This document shows, one piece after another, positions 54,954 through 64,000 of a stretch of DNA of 64,000 nucleotides (its first letter is position 1; each line of letters starts with the position of its first letter). A program made the translations under genes and the position numbers. The stretch comes from Macrolepiota albuminosa (Eukaryota; Basidiomycota; Agaricomycetes; Agaricales; Agaricaceae): assembly GCA_027475525.1 (NCBI GenBank), contig JAMWFC010000009.1, positions 930,001-994,000 of the forward strand, read 5' to 3'. The notes under the pieces were generated by a model that made no database searches, was not told the DNA's origin, and was given only the letters and a program-made list of their open reading frames with translations.

Positions 54954-56729
54954 TGTCGCTATTCGCAAGTTCGAGAGGTACCCCTAAAGGGCAGCTTGGC
55001 TTTTATATCCACCGTCGTATATGTGTAATCAAGGACCTTGTGGTCCAATATGAACGGCCGCATAAGCACACACCATGGATGACGGATCTCCTGAAATTGT
55101 ATGAGAATTACCAAAAATTACCGTCTTTCCCTAGACCTCTGGCCGAAGCGAGGACGTCGATTTCCTCTTGAGGGGATAAGGCTATGACATGCTGTGGGAA
55201 ACTGAAAATAGCAAGGTCCTAAGACCATAGTTAAGACGTTCCTGGTGAGAGAAAGAGTCGAGAAAGAAGACATTGGGCCTCCATGTCCTTCCTGATACTG
55301 CTTCAGGAAACGGCAGTGGATGACGCAAACCGGAATACGGCCCGAGTCCATCAGTCAACCATCTGGACGCCTTTTTTTGACGTGTACTCTTTGTCCACGC
55401 GTCCCTTTCGCCTCAATTGGTCTCTCTCATCATGCCACACACTGATCTCGCTTTCGACTTACGTGTGGTTAAGCTGCTGTTTAGGACGAAGTTATTACTT
55501 TCCGTTCATTCAGTTGGACAATAGACCCTTAGCGTCCGTTTCTGTTGTCATTCTGAGCACCCATGCTTAGGCTGGCATTATAAGCGTCATCGATTACCGA
55601 ACGAGTAGTAATCACTGGTTCAGGCCCTATACCTCAAGGCACCTCGCAAATGATATAGACATGCCTCTGCGCCTGGCGCAGCTCCTTCCTCCCTCCCTTG
55701 AATAGCTTGTGCTTAATATCAAGTCCTAATGAACTCAACTCATTGAGGGTAATCGTCTATGGGGCAGGCATGCGTCATCGCTGCACAACACTTCACCAGT
55801 TGGACTTTTAACGACATCACTAGATACACTCATTGTCCAGGGCCACCATTTCATTATGCTGGCCACGCATTGTCTCCCCTTTATACTGTGAACAATGGCC
55901 AATTGTCCATGTCTACACTTATATAATAGGACCCACCATAGATAACACCCTCAGGCGCTTAACTGTGAACAATGGCCAATTGTCCATGTCTACACTTATA
56001 TAATAGGACCCACCATAGATAACACCCTCAGGCGCTTATCTTATATTTGACTTAGGGTGAGTAACTTATATTTCAATATGCCTTACATATTCACTGATTG
56101 TGCGGTAGATTAATACTGATGATTGTTCTCAGGTCACTGTGTGATAAGCGTGAAATTCTATCAAGAAATAACGCTTTGGTATTTCGTCGAGGTCCGGGGT
56201 GAATTCTGTGGTCACTTGCAGAGAGCCCGCAACGCAAGCGGCCGCTTTTTAATAACATCTCTTCTCAAAGTCATTCCATGGTTGGCTTCCAATGTCGAGG
56301 CCGTCTTGCGCTGTGGGTCCTCGGTTGTCCATTTGTGCTTTAGTCCTGTGTTTTTCGCAAGTGATGATTTCCAACCTGTTTTTTCACGCTGAGTTTACGC
56401 GGACTGGTCGTTAGTGAATGAGCTTTAGGCAATCCGATATTTATAACAATATAAAGGCAAAGGCTCTAACAAGCACGACGATAAAATGGATTGAAAAATG
56501 TTGACGCAGAATTTTTGATCAGATACCTTACTTGTGGTAGCATTTGTAAACCTATCCAAGTTCGCTCTCTGAACGTTGAATATAACCTGGATCTCCAAAT
56601 TATGAAATCGTCCGAGACTTTAAGTCGACTCCCTCCAGGAAAATTGCAAAGCGTACAAGATAGCTAGGTATGGTCATTACAACAGTTTCACCTCACGGAA
56701 TCGATACATCGATAATAGTAAGACTTCAA
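54954..56729. other. intergenic, contains a 77-bp duplication
   Basis: No coherent gene is recognised. The exact 77-bp duplication 55885-56038 lies in it. Confidence 0.5.
55885..56038. repeat. exact 77-bp tandem duplication
   Basis: The copies are 55885-55961 and 55962-56038, identical. Confidence 0.95.
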
Positions 56730-56822
56730 GCATTAATGGGGTAGTGGTAACCTGGGTCGTTGCCATATTGCATACAGATAGATCAGCTCGACCCGCCGGG
56801 GGTTCGATTCCCCCTTAATGCA
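56730..56822 (+). tRNA. tRNA-Gly(GCC) with a 22-nt intron
   Basis: Acceptor stem GCATTAA pairs with TTAATGC and the discriminator is A. The D arm is GGGT..ACCT with AGTGGTA. Anticodon stem GGTCG/CGACC encloses loop TTGCCAT, interrupted after A37 by about 22 nt. The T arm is GGGGG-TTCGATT-CCCCC. Anticodon GCC reads GGC/GGT (Gly). The intron sits at the canonical 37/38 site. A T5 Pol III terminator follows at about 56829-56833. Confidence 0.93.
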
Positions 56823-56828
56823 GAATTG

Positions 56829-56833
56829 TTTTT
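56829..56833 (+). terminator. Pol III T-run after tRNA-Gly
   Basis: TTTTT lies seven bases beyond the tRNA 3' end, the usual Pol III termination signal. Confidence 0.7.
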
Positions 56834-57302
56834 CTCCTCCCAACAACGTTTACGTGTGCCACCTTTGTTTTATCCTTAATTATCAACCTTGCAAAAGTCT
56901 GAGGATTAGTGGACGCCAATGACATGTGCTATAGCTATAGCTAATAACTGTGATTTGTTTTGGATAGTCTGACAAAGTGTCACTCAAACAACGTGCGATT
57001 ATTGGACTCATCAGAACTCCTTCTCAATCAACACTCCAATGTAAGTCCTATGCTGGAGGTACAAGTCCCGCTAAGGCACTGAAGCGCAGGGAGACACAGG
57101 GAAGTTGATGTTGACGAAGACGATATGGTTCGGCGTCGAACTTGATGTCGGCTCCAAGTTTGAGCAATGCAAAATGAACTTCCACTCTGACACAGATCAA
57201 CTCGATCTCAGACGTAACTCGAGAAAAGTTGTCGCAAAAGTCTGGCCAAGCTTTCAAGTCGTCATACATTATAGCGTCAAGTGATGATAACAACAATTCG
57301 AT

Positions 57303-57806
57303 TCAGGTCTGTTTTTGCTCATCCGATGGTGCGTCTCGGCCATCCTGTCCATAAAGTAATCTCTTCCCCCACTCCAGCACTCGCCGGTCCCAATTAGCAG
57401 CACCAGTAAAGAGGTATTCGACATCCTTATTCCATTTGGCTTTGAGCAAGGATTGGAACGGGTGATGCGTGATGCGGGCAGCAGCCGGTGGTGGTGCTTG
57501 AACGAGGCTGGGCGTTTCCAGGAGACGAATGCTGAGAGCGTGCAAGCTGCCAACCGTCTCAGAAAAACTCACCTATTCAGAAGCATAATGAACTCACTCT
57601 CTGCGGTGTTGTTCCGTCCTGTGGCATCATTGAGCGAATGTCTACAACTGGACAAGTAATGACGCGACGAACCGGGTGGATATCATATTTGAAAAGCCAT
57701 AGTACACCTAGACATTGAACGTCAATTTCACAAGCTACACACGGTAAATTACACTTGCCCCTCCAGCTACTAGCGCGCCTGATATTGGCCCGACAAGGAA
57801 CGACAT
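57303..57806 (-). CDS. MIC12-like MICOS complex subunit
   Basis: ATG 57806 gives MSFLVGPISGALVAGG (a single N-terminal membrane segment), then VYYGFSNMISTRTEQHRRDL, HALSIRLLETPSLVQAPPPA, ARITHHPFQSLLKAKWNKDV and WDRRVLEWGKRLLYG, ending at TGA 57303-57305. The small size (about 120 residues), one transmembrane segment and a soluble tail fit fungal Mic12/Aim5, an inner-membrane protein that helps organise cristae junctions. The first intron (57708-57758) best fits GC-AG (GG|GCAAGT), giving the family's GGVYYGF. Confidence 0.75.
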
Positions 57807-58163
57807 GATCGTTAGAAGGTGAGGGAACGTGCCATTGGTCAAAGTCGTGGGAACAACACTAACACTCCTTATTGGAAACCTTCATGCTTCATAATACAGA
57901 CACTTTTCACTGCTAAACATACGATGAGATTGACTTCATGCCTACCTTGTGATATACGCGAAAGTATGACTGCTTGTACCCATATGTCTATTGAACAGCT
58001 GACTGAGAAAATTAATGTTTGTTCCGACATCCTCTGGACTTACTGATCAAAAATGCTTCCGAACATGTGAGTCTATATTCGTAATGAACTTCGTGTACCC
58101 ATAAGTTTTGATCAATCGTTTGAGATAAAGGGACCGCGCCTCTCTCTGCTAGTCTCCATCACC

Positions 58164-59913
58164 ATGAGACATCTTCTGACAGTTACTGCGGTCATTATCT
58201 TGTTTGCATGCCTCGTCACAGCCAACGATTTTGCGGGAGCTAATTCTTATTTCCTGCATACCCTTTCGGTACTTCCTACAAACAAGTATACCGAGTGATT
58301 TCTGACAAAATCAGGTGGCTGACCGCGCTGATGTTCTCGATGCAATGCAGAGTGCCGATATGAAATGTCCGATATAGCTTTATTGAAAGTTTAGCCATTG
58401 ACGTGAAGATGTGATGTAGTGTTGCGTCTCTTTATCACACGCGTGGAAGCTGGTGCGAAAGGTTCTAGCGCACAAGCCGTTAACGACCTCGAGACTATTG
58501 CCGGTCAGTTCCTTGTTCAAAAAGATGTATTTACCTCAAGCTTTCCATATAGTTGGGTCTTATGATGACACAATCCTCACGCAAATTGACGTTCTGGCCT
58601 CCGAAGCTCATTCTCGTGGTACCTTCTTTGATGAGACTGTCGTATTTGACGCCTTTGACTTCAGATTCAATGCACAGATATAAAGTTGATCATAGCTATG
58701 CATGACCGGTGAGTACCTACCATTTGCAGAACAATGTTGGTAGGAACGCTTTAGGTATGCCCTGGGATGCTGGGACACAGATGCATATGTAGCGAAATAT
58801 GACCTTCCGGTCACCGGATGCGTGAACGGTGTTCCGGATTCGTCCACCTTCTATACTAATGCGAACGCGATTGCTGATGTATTTCTTTCGGTTCTGATTT
58901 TCGAACAGAAAGTTGACCTATCTTTCAGTTCGACAATCGTTTGAAACACATCCTGAACTTTCAGTCCCCATCATTCGGTGTTCCCTGGAACAAATTGTCA
59001 GGCATGTCATTCCATGAACTGGAGTATAGCCCGCTACTCCATAATCTACATCAGACGCTATTTTCTCTTTTGAGATTCAGAATGAAGGTACGCCTAGGGG
59101 ATATTATCATTACCTAACGTCTGATTCTCATGAACGACAGCCATGGGCCACATGGATCAGATTGCTCCTGACTGGTGGTATTATACGTGTTCAATTCGTT
59201 TTCTGGGTCTTCCATATTGTTTCAATATAGGTGTGGTCGAGCGAATGTCATTCGCTCTGTTCTTGGGAACACTGGGATCCAAATCTCCACAGGGGGAGGA
59301 ACTGATTTACCAACGTCGACGCAATCTCAGTTCTTCAGGTAGAAGTCTCGTTAAATTTAAGATCACTTCTAGTCAAAACGGATTTTCCTGTAGCTGCCCT
59401 GATCTGCAGATCGTGGCAATCCATGATTACAATCTCGACCCAAATTACGTAGCTACCAACATTGACGCAGTTAAAGGTATATCTCTTAGCTCGGGGAAGC
59501 GCTTTCTATATGAAGAGTTCGGTGCTTTGGGAAGCACCAAACAGAGTCAGATACAGATGGTCACGGATACTTTGATATCTGCATGTCTTCCTGACACTTC
59601 GTGCTACACCAGTAACTTACCTATCTAACTATAGACAGGAGTACCGTGGATGTACTGGGAGGTGGGTCTTGATTAATTTCCCTATCTTCAACCTAGCCTA
59701 TTGCCTGGATCACAAGTTGATCAAGCCAGGCACCGGGGCATCGAACTATGAGGTAAAATCAGAAATCTACAAATCCTCTAGATTTACTCACTGGTCTCTC
59801 TATGGTAGCTATGGACCGACGAACCATCTTGGGGCACTCTTCAATCCCAATCTATCGCTGCAAGGCAGCACATCGGTGAATATGGTTGGCCGGAAATCGA
59901 TGGTGGCGCTTGA
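58164..59913 (+). CDS. secreted glycoside hydrolase family 5 (mannanase-like)
   Basis: A signal peptide (MRHLLTVTAVIILFACLVTA) is followed over about ten exons by NDFAGANSYFLHTL, ADRADVLDAMQSADMK, LRLFITRVEAGAKGSS, SYDDTILTQIDVLASEAHSR, IKLIIAMHDR and YALGCWDTDAYVAKYDLPVT. FSFEIQNE carries the acid/base Glu, IVAIHDYN follows, then RFLYEEFGALGS with the nucleophile Glu, PWMYWE and WTDEPSWGTLQSQS, ending at TGA 59911-59913. The overall pattern matches fungal GH5 enzymes near the mannanase/glucanase subfamilies. The exact substrate cannot be fixed. The enzyme is probably extracellular and acts on plant or fungal wall polysaccharide. Confidence 0.88.
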
Positions 59914-60207
59914 TTACTTAATGTTTGCGGTTGGGAGCATCGACTGCAGTATTGGATATCCAGCTCCCATTCGCTGCAAGTGTAAACACTGAATATTTGG
60001 CAATCATTCATTGGTGTAGATTGTCTTTCATTCCATCTGAGGAGATTAAAGTATCCTCATGTTTAAAGATTAGTATGGAATATCTAAGAACTTGCGAGTC
60101 ATGGCCACCGAATTAATGACGGAGGTTTAGGCCTCTCTATGTTAACTCTTAGCCTTTGCATTGACTATAAGGCCACTCTATATATAAGGCAAACAAATGT
60201 CTCGAAC

Positions 60208-60440
60208 GAGACATCAGAGTTCATATTGATTGTGTCGCTTGACGAGTTTCTGCCCATTGAGCCCACTTAGGTCGTGGCAGGCTGGTACCGAGGTTGCGGG
60301 CGCTTTGGGTTGGGTTCTGACAACGAATGAGATTTTGTTCAACTGAGAAAGTTTCGATATAATGTAGAGCGAAACTTGTTCATTGATGCCTAACATAAGT
60401 TTCTTCGATATTGCCCCAGTAAGTACGGACCAATTTTAAA
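60208..60440 (-). repeat. second arm of the inverted repeat shared with 50130-50380
   Basis: On the minus strand it reads collinear with 50130-50380. A short minus frame (60214-60396) runs through it but has no family signal. Confidence 0.6.
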
Positions 60441-60598
60441 CATTAGTTGACGCCTGCGCCATCGGTTCAACACGAATTACGTTTCATACAAGAGGACGGT
60501 TTTGGTAAGAGCATTGGCCAACATGATAGATATGTAAAGACCAATCGTCCTGTTTCACAAAAATTACTTCGCCAATTGATACATTTACAGTAGCCTGA

Positions 60599-61815
60599 TC
60601 ATAACATAAAAAGCGCCCTTTGGGCTAGTACGGCGGTTGCGTTAGCTGCCGGAGCATCACCGCCAGGGATGGGGATATCAGCGCCTATCTTCTCGACGAC
60701 ATAGTAACTGAAAAAGAGGACTTTGAACGTTAGTGCCAATGCTGCATGGAGAACTGCAATAACGATAATGATGAGGCGAGTTGCCTTTGCTTCAGCCTAG
60801 TGTTCAGATTGTTGTTAAGACACACACTGTATGATAAAGGGAAGAGCAAAACACTCACAGAAGCAAGGACTGGGTAGACGTTCATGATGAGGAAGTAGCC
60901 CGAAGAGGCGAACGCAAGGAATACTAGCACCCATCGCATGATGGGGACAGGAATTACACAAAGTATCTGCGGATAATTTAAGAGGGACTGGAAGGGCAGA
61001 GACCATAAGAAACGCACAGAAACAGGTATCCAGACAAATTGGGAATAACCCCACACCGCAACCGCCTCGACGATGCTCCATTCCCCGACACCCAGATATC
61101 GTAAGCCAAGCCAAAGCAGCACGGGAAGGCCGATCCCGTAGGTGTACACAATCGTTACTGCAACGGAGAGTAGAGTAAAATCATAGTCGTATTCCGTCCC
61201 AGGAGCGGAAAGGTATGCCGATATTGAAGCTGCGAGACTCGACGACAAGAAGAGGGTAAAAATAAGAGTTGTTAGAGTCCAAAAAGGACCGTAAAGATCT
61301 GCAGGATTAAGGTGTGTAGAGAGGTAATTTGTGGATGTTGGGATGAGGGTGGCATAACACCTTTTCAATACCTGGTTTGAGTAAACATCACAGTATCCAT
61401 TACTAGATGCCCGGAGACATACTGTCTGTGTGTCCACATCAAAATATTGTTGGTAGTACTCGACAGTCCAAAAGCCTCCCGTGGCTTTGCGCTGTTCCTG
61501 AAGGTACCCTGCTTGATAGTCAGCCTAATGCTGTTCACATGGTGTAAACGTGACAAACCGTACCTCTGTCTGCGTTGCCTAGACCCGGGGACCTCCCTTG
61601 CGACCGCGAGTTGCCATCTCCAGCACCTCCATCTGCACCGAGGAAAGCTGAGATAAATATGATAAGCGGTTGCACAAAGTCATATTGAGAACACCTTGCA
61701 TTTGAATTGCAAGCCCTCAGGGCCTTCCTCAAGCCTCTAGAAAGATAGTTAACGACAGGGTCGGGTCAGCAAAGGAGAAACTCACGTCGTCAGCCTCGAC
61801 CTGAACGTAGGCCAT
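60599..61815 (-). CDS. YIPF1/2-type Golgi membrane protein (Yip1 family)
   Basis: ATG 61815 opens MAYVQVEADD. Exons continue LEEGPEGLQFKCK, a Gly-rich linker, FWTVEYYQQYFDVDTQT, VLKRCYATLIPT, NPADLYGPFWTLTTLIFTLF, YTYGIGLPVLLWLGLRYLGV, SIVEAVAVWGYSQFVWIPVS and a C-terminal membrane segment, ending at TGA 60599-60601. The D(L/P)YGPFW block followed by about five hydrophobic segments defines the Yip1 superfamily, which acts in ER-Golgi membrane traffic. YIPF1/2 is favoured by FDVDT..VL.R. The last coding stretch ends IPIPGGDAPAANATAVLA. Confidence 0.85.
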
Positions 61816-63158
61816 CGTGGGTGGAAACGCGAAACAGAAGTTGTGGTGGTAGGACACGATTCAATTCCACGTGACACGAACATCGTAGTGGCCACGCCAC
61901 TGGTGGTACAACAAGACCCTGCGTATTATAATTAATAGACTGGCGATTGTCATTAAAACTGCGCTGCTCCTTGCGAACGTTCTGGATCAGACACATGCTC
62001 ACTTACTTAGCAGGAATTTGGTGCAGACCACGATTCCTGGGCAATTCACCGCGCGGGAAACGCTGTTTTCAGAAGCTTGTTCAATACTGTTCCTGCTGGT
62101 GCTATAGTTTTCTTTACTGCGCAGTGTTCATCTTTTCCAGGCTCGCGGGCCGCACTGTTTTTGATGTGTATACACAATATCTTTTTATTCTGGTATCGTC
62201 GATGGGTCCGTTGTATACAGGAATCGTCAAGAAAGGTCAAGGCCAATATATCCGCATGCTTAGACATCTTCAAATTTCCCGCTATCATTCCCAACGGCAG
62301 TATCATGGTTCTTGGTCTTGCCTTTCCACTCGAAACGGTCTGTCAAGGCGCTACTATTCTCAACATATTCACCTAGAGACAAAGACCTTCAGTCGCAGGG
62401 CATTCAAAAAAGTGACATTAATCCTCACGTGGCGTACAAATACCCTGTATGCACGGATCGTTGGTTTTGACTGTTGGATATGACCCCACCTTCTCTCATC
62501 TCTCTGTAATCACATTTTCTCGGTATGTGCGGACTTTTGAACCAACGTGCGCTTCACGAAATCCTTAAGATCTTCCTTCACAAAATTTGCTTCACGATGC
62601 CCCTGCACCTCGATTCACTCCGTCGTTGGTTTTTGCGGCATACAATGCGTTAGCTGTTGAAAGTGTTGTTTCTCCGATGTGTGCCCGTCTTGTGTTATCG
62701 CGATCTTTATATCTCTTCAAATCCTTTTGGAGTGGTTTCCCTTTGTCGAGGTGATAGTAGCAACACTACTCCTACTGAACTTCGACCGTGTTCATCTCAC
62801 GAGTTCCTTCCACCCAGTTATCTTCTTTGGCATTGCAATTGTTATCTCTGCTGGAAACATCGCCCTACTGCTAAGGAAGCTCTAGGCACAGAAGATTACT
62901 TCATCATTAACATCTTTATATGGGTACATCCATCATTGATTTGCGAATAGCTTTTTATAGTCCATGCTATCAATATCTTTGTCTATGCTACCTTCGACCG
63001 TTCAGTCCCAAATAATGTCCAGACTCCTTTGCCTATCACTGATTTTGGCGCATGCATCACTTCATTCTGAATAATGTTTCTTGACGCGTACTAGTTACTA
63101 TATAGTCATAACCATAACTGACAGCAAAATCATTGTTCCTTTCGACGCATCCATCTCT
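61816..63158. other. intergenic or degraded region
   Basis: Hydrophobic plus-strand fragments at 61947-62483 and 62657-62950 suggest pieces of a membrane-protein gene with interrupted frames, but no family block is convincing. Confidence 0.35.
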
Positions 63159-63433
63159 TTACAGCCGTTTTCATAACGTTAGACCCCTTCGACTTCGGCT
63201 CCTTGTTTAGTTGTTCAGCTTCTGCCGGGTCCATACAGTATAACCATGTATGGTCGTATCCCGGCAAACCCGGCAGAAGCTGAACAAGGAGCCAAAGTCG
63301 AAGGGGTCTATCGTTTTGGTTATGAAAACGGCTGTAATACCCTGAATGGTCGTATCCCGGCAAGCCCGGCAGAAGCTGAACGTTGAACAACTAAACAAGT
63401 CGAAGGGGTCTATCGTTATGAAAACGGCTGTAA
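63159..63433. repeat. inverted-repeat hairpin element with a tandem copy
   Basis: Arm A (63159-63229) is inverted relative to B (63250-63337) and C (63346-63433). B and C are 88-bp near-copies with small indels, spaced 96 bp. Each carries CCCGGCAGAAGCTGAAC, AGTCGAAGGGGTCTATCG and AAAACGGCTGTAA. It has no coding capacity and a MITE-like or cruciform-forming structure. Confidence 0.85.
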
Positions 63434-64000
63434 AGCCCCTATTATGGTCATAGGTGGGTGGTTCCAATATCACGTGGAACTTCTGGTCCGTGGGCATCCG
63501 CGTGGTTCAGACTTTGCAAAATGGACTTCGACTTTCCAAATGACAATGAAACAAAGGAACACGTGAACCAATACTTTAATTTTCGGACCGGTTCCTTAGG
63601 AAGATTCTCTCTTGATACGCCACAGTTAACGCCGGTTCTCAGTTGATGTCGCGTCCAGAGGAAGCCAAAACCCGAGAAACAGGGTCAGTCAGCAACGACG
63701 GCGCGAAACATAAACAAGAATACGAAATCACGCGTGAATGGAGTAGAGAGCAAGATCCGCGATGGATAGCTATAGAGCCACCATCTAGCTCGCATAGGGC
63801 ACGTAAGCAATTACTCTATGATATTTCCGACTCTGTGGTGACACATTCTCGAGTATAGCACACAGTCAATCACTATCTCCCAACCCTCCATCTTTCACAG
63901 ACTCTCAGTTTGACATCATACTCCGGAGACAAAGGCCACGTCCCAGGGATGGCGGAGGGCGCAAATCGACCACCTTACCTTCACGATTTCTGCACCTACC
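63434..64000. other. right end of window, no supported gene
   Basis: Two short plus frames (63521-63646 and 63643-63858) are hydrophilic and unrecognised; they could be part of a gene continuing beyond the window. Confidence 0.35.

Noticed and set aside
57048..57296. 82-residue frame directly after the MIC12 stop, in the same frame
   Set aside because: At first it suggested a nonsense mutation, but the MIC12 family ends at the upstream TGA and the following residues match nothing.

Overview
The window looks like a scaffold piece from a filamentous basidiomycete (Agaricomycetes). The reasons are: genes dense in 45-80 bp GT-AG introns, a class I hydrophobin with the eight-cysteine pattern, a DUF6534-type membrane protein, Agaricomycete-style multi-exon transporters, and a Ty3/gypsy retrotransposon. 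All gene models below were read by eye from six-frame translation and splice signals; family names come from recognised motifs, not from a search.

Layout. 0.2-10.7 kb: a nearly pristine LTR retrotransposon. Its 935-bp LTRs differ at about 4 positions, it has TG..CA ends, a short target duplication, PBS and PPT, and gag-protease-RT/RNaseH-integrase lies on the minus strand. Between integrase and the 3' LTR it carries a six-exon gene on the opposite strand. 10.8-12.7 kb: DUF6534 gene (-). 14.3-16.0 kb: a doubtful gene and a small gene with an HABP4/Stm1-like motif. 17.2-19.1 kb: MFS drug/polyamine-type transporter (+). 20.0-20.8 kb: mobile-element-like gene with a broken zinc finger. 21.4-23.4 kb: monocarboxylate-type MFS transporter (-). 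25.8-26.3 kb: RPB9 (-). 28.0-28.6 kb: hydrophobin (+). 29.8-30.5 kb: ribosomal protein eL27 (+). 31.3-32.7 kb: mitochondrial-carrier-like gene (+). 32.9-34.2 kb: F-box protein (-). 35.1-37.9 kb: Vps3/TGFBRAP1-like gene lacking its N-terminus (+). 38.3-40.0 and 51.9-52.8 kb: three members of an unrecognised two-exon family, one a pseudogene. 43.5-45.6 kb: zinc-cluster/coiled-coil repeat-family gene with two in-frame stops. 48.1-49.3 kb: unrecognised six-exon gene. 49.9 kb: 100-N gap. 53.8-55.0 kb: secreted dienelactone hydrolase (-). 56.7 kb: intron-containing tRNA-Gly(GCC). 57.3-57.8 kb: MIC12-like MICOS subunit (-). 58.2-59.9 kb: secreted GH5 glycosidase (+). 60.6-61.8 kb: YIPF1/2-type Golgi protein (-). 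63.2-63.4 kb: inverted-repeat hairpin element. The genes do not form a cluster; they are a normal mixture of housekeeping, transport, secreted and repeat-derived genes.

Two window-wide observations matter most. First, nine unrelated loci carry a tandem duplication of exactly 77 bp. One breaks the reading frame of the mitochondrial carrier, and removing one copy restores it. A constant period over unrelated sequence points to assembly joins (k=77 de Bruijn overlap) rather than biology. Second, the retrotransposon carries a spliced antisense gene whose five introns are all in phase, which only makes sense if it is expressed and selected as a gene of the element. Other items are three 42-bp quasi-palindromes within 0.52 kb, GC-AG introns inferred in three genes, and an unusual pattern of -1 overlaps at all three gag-pol junctions.
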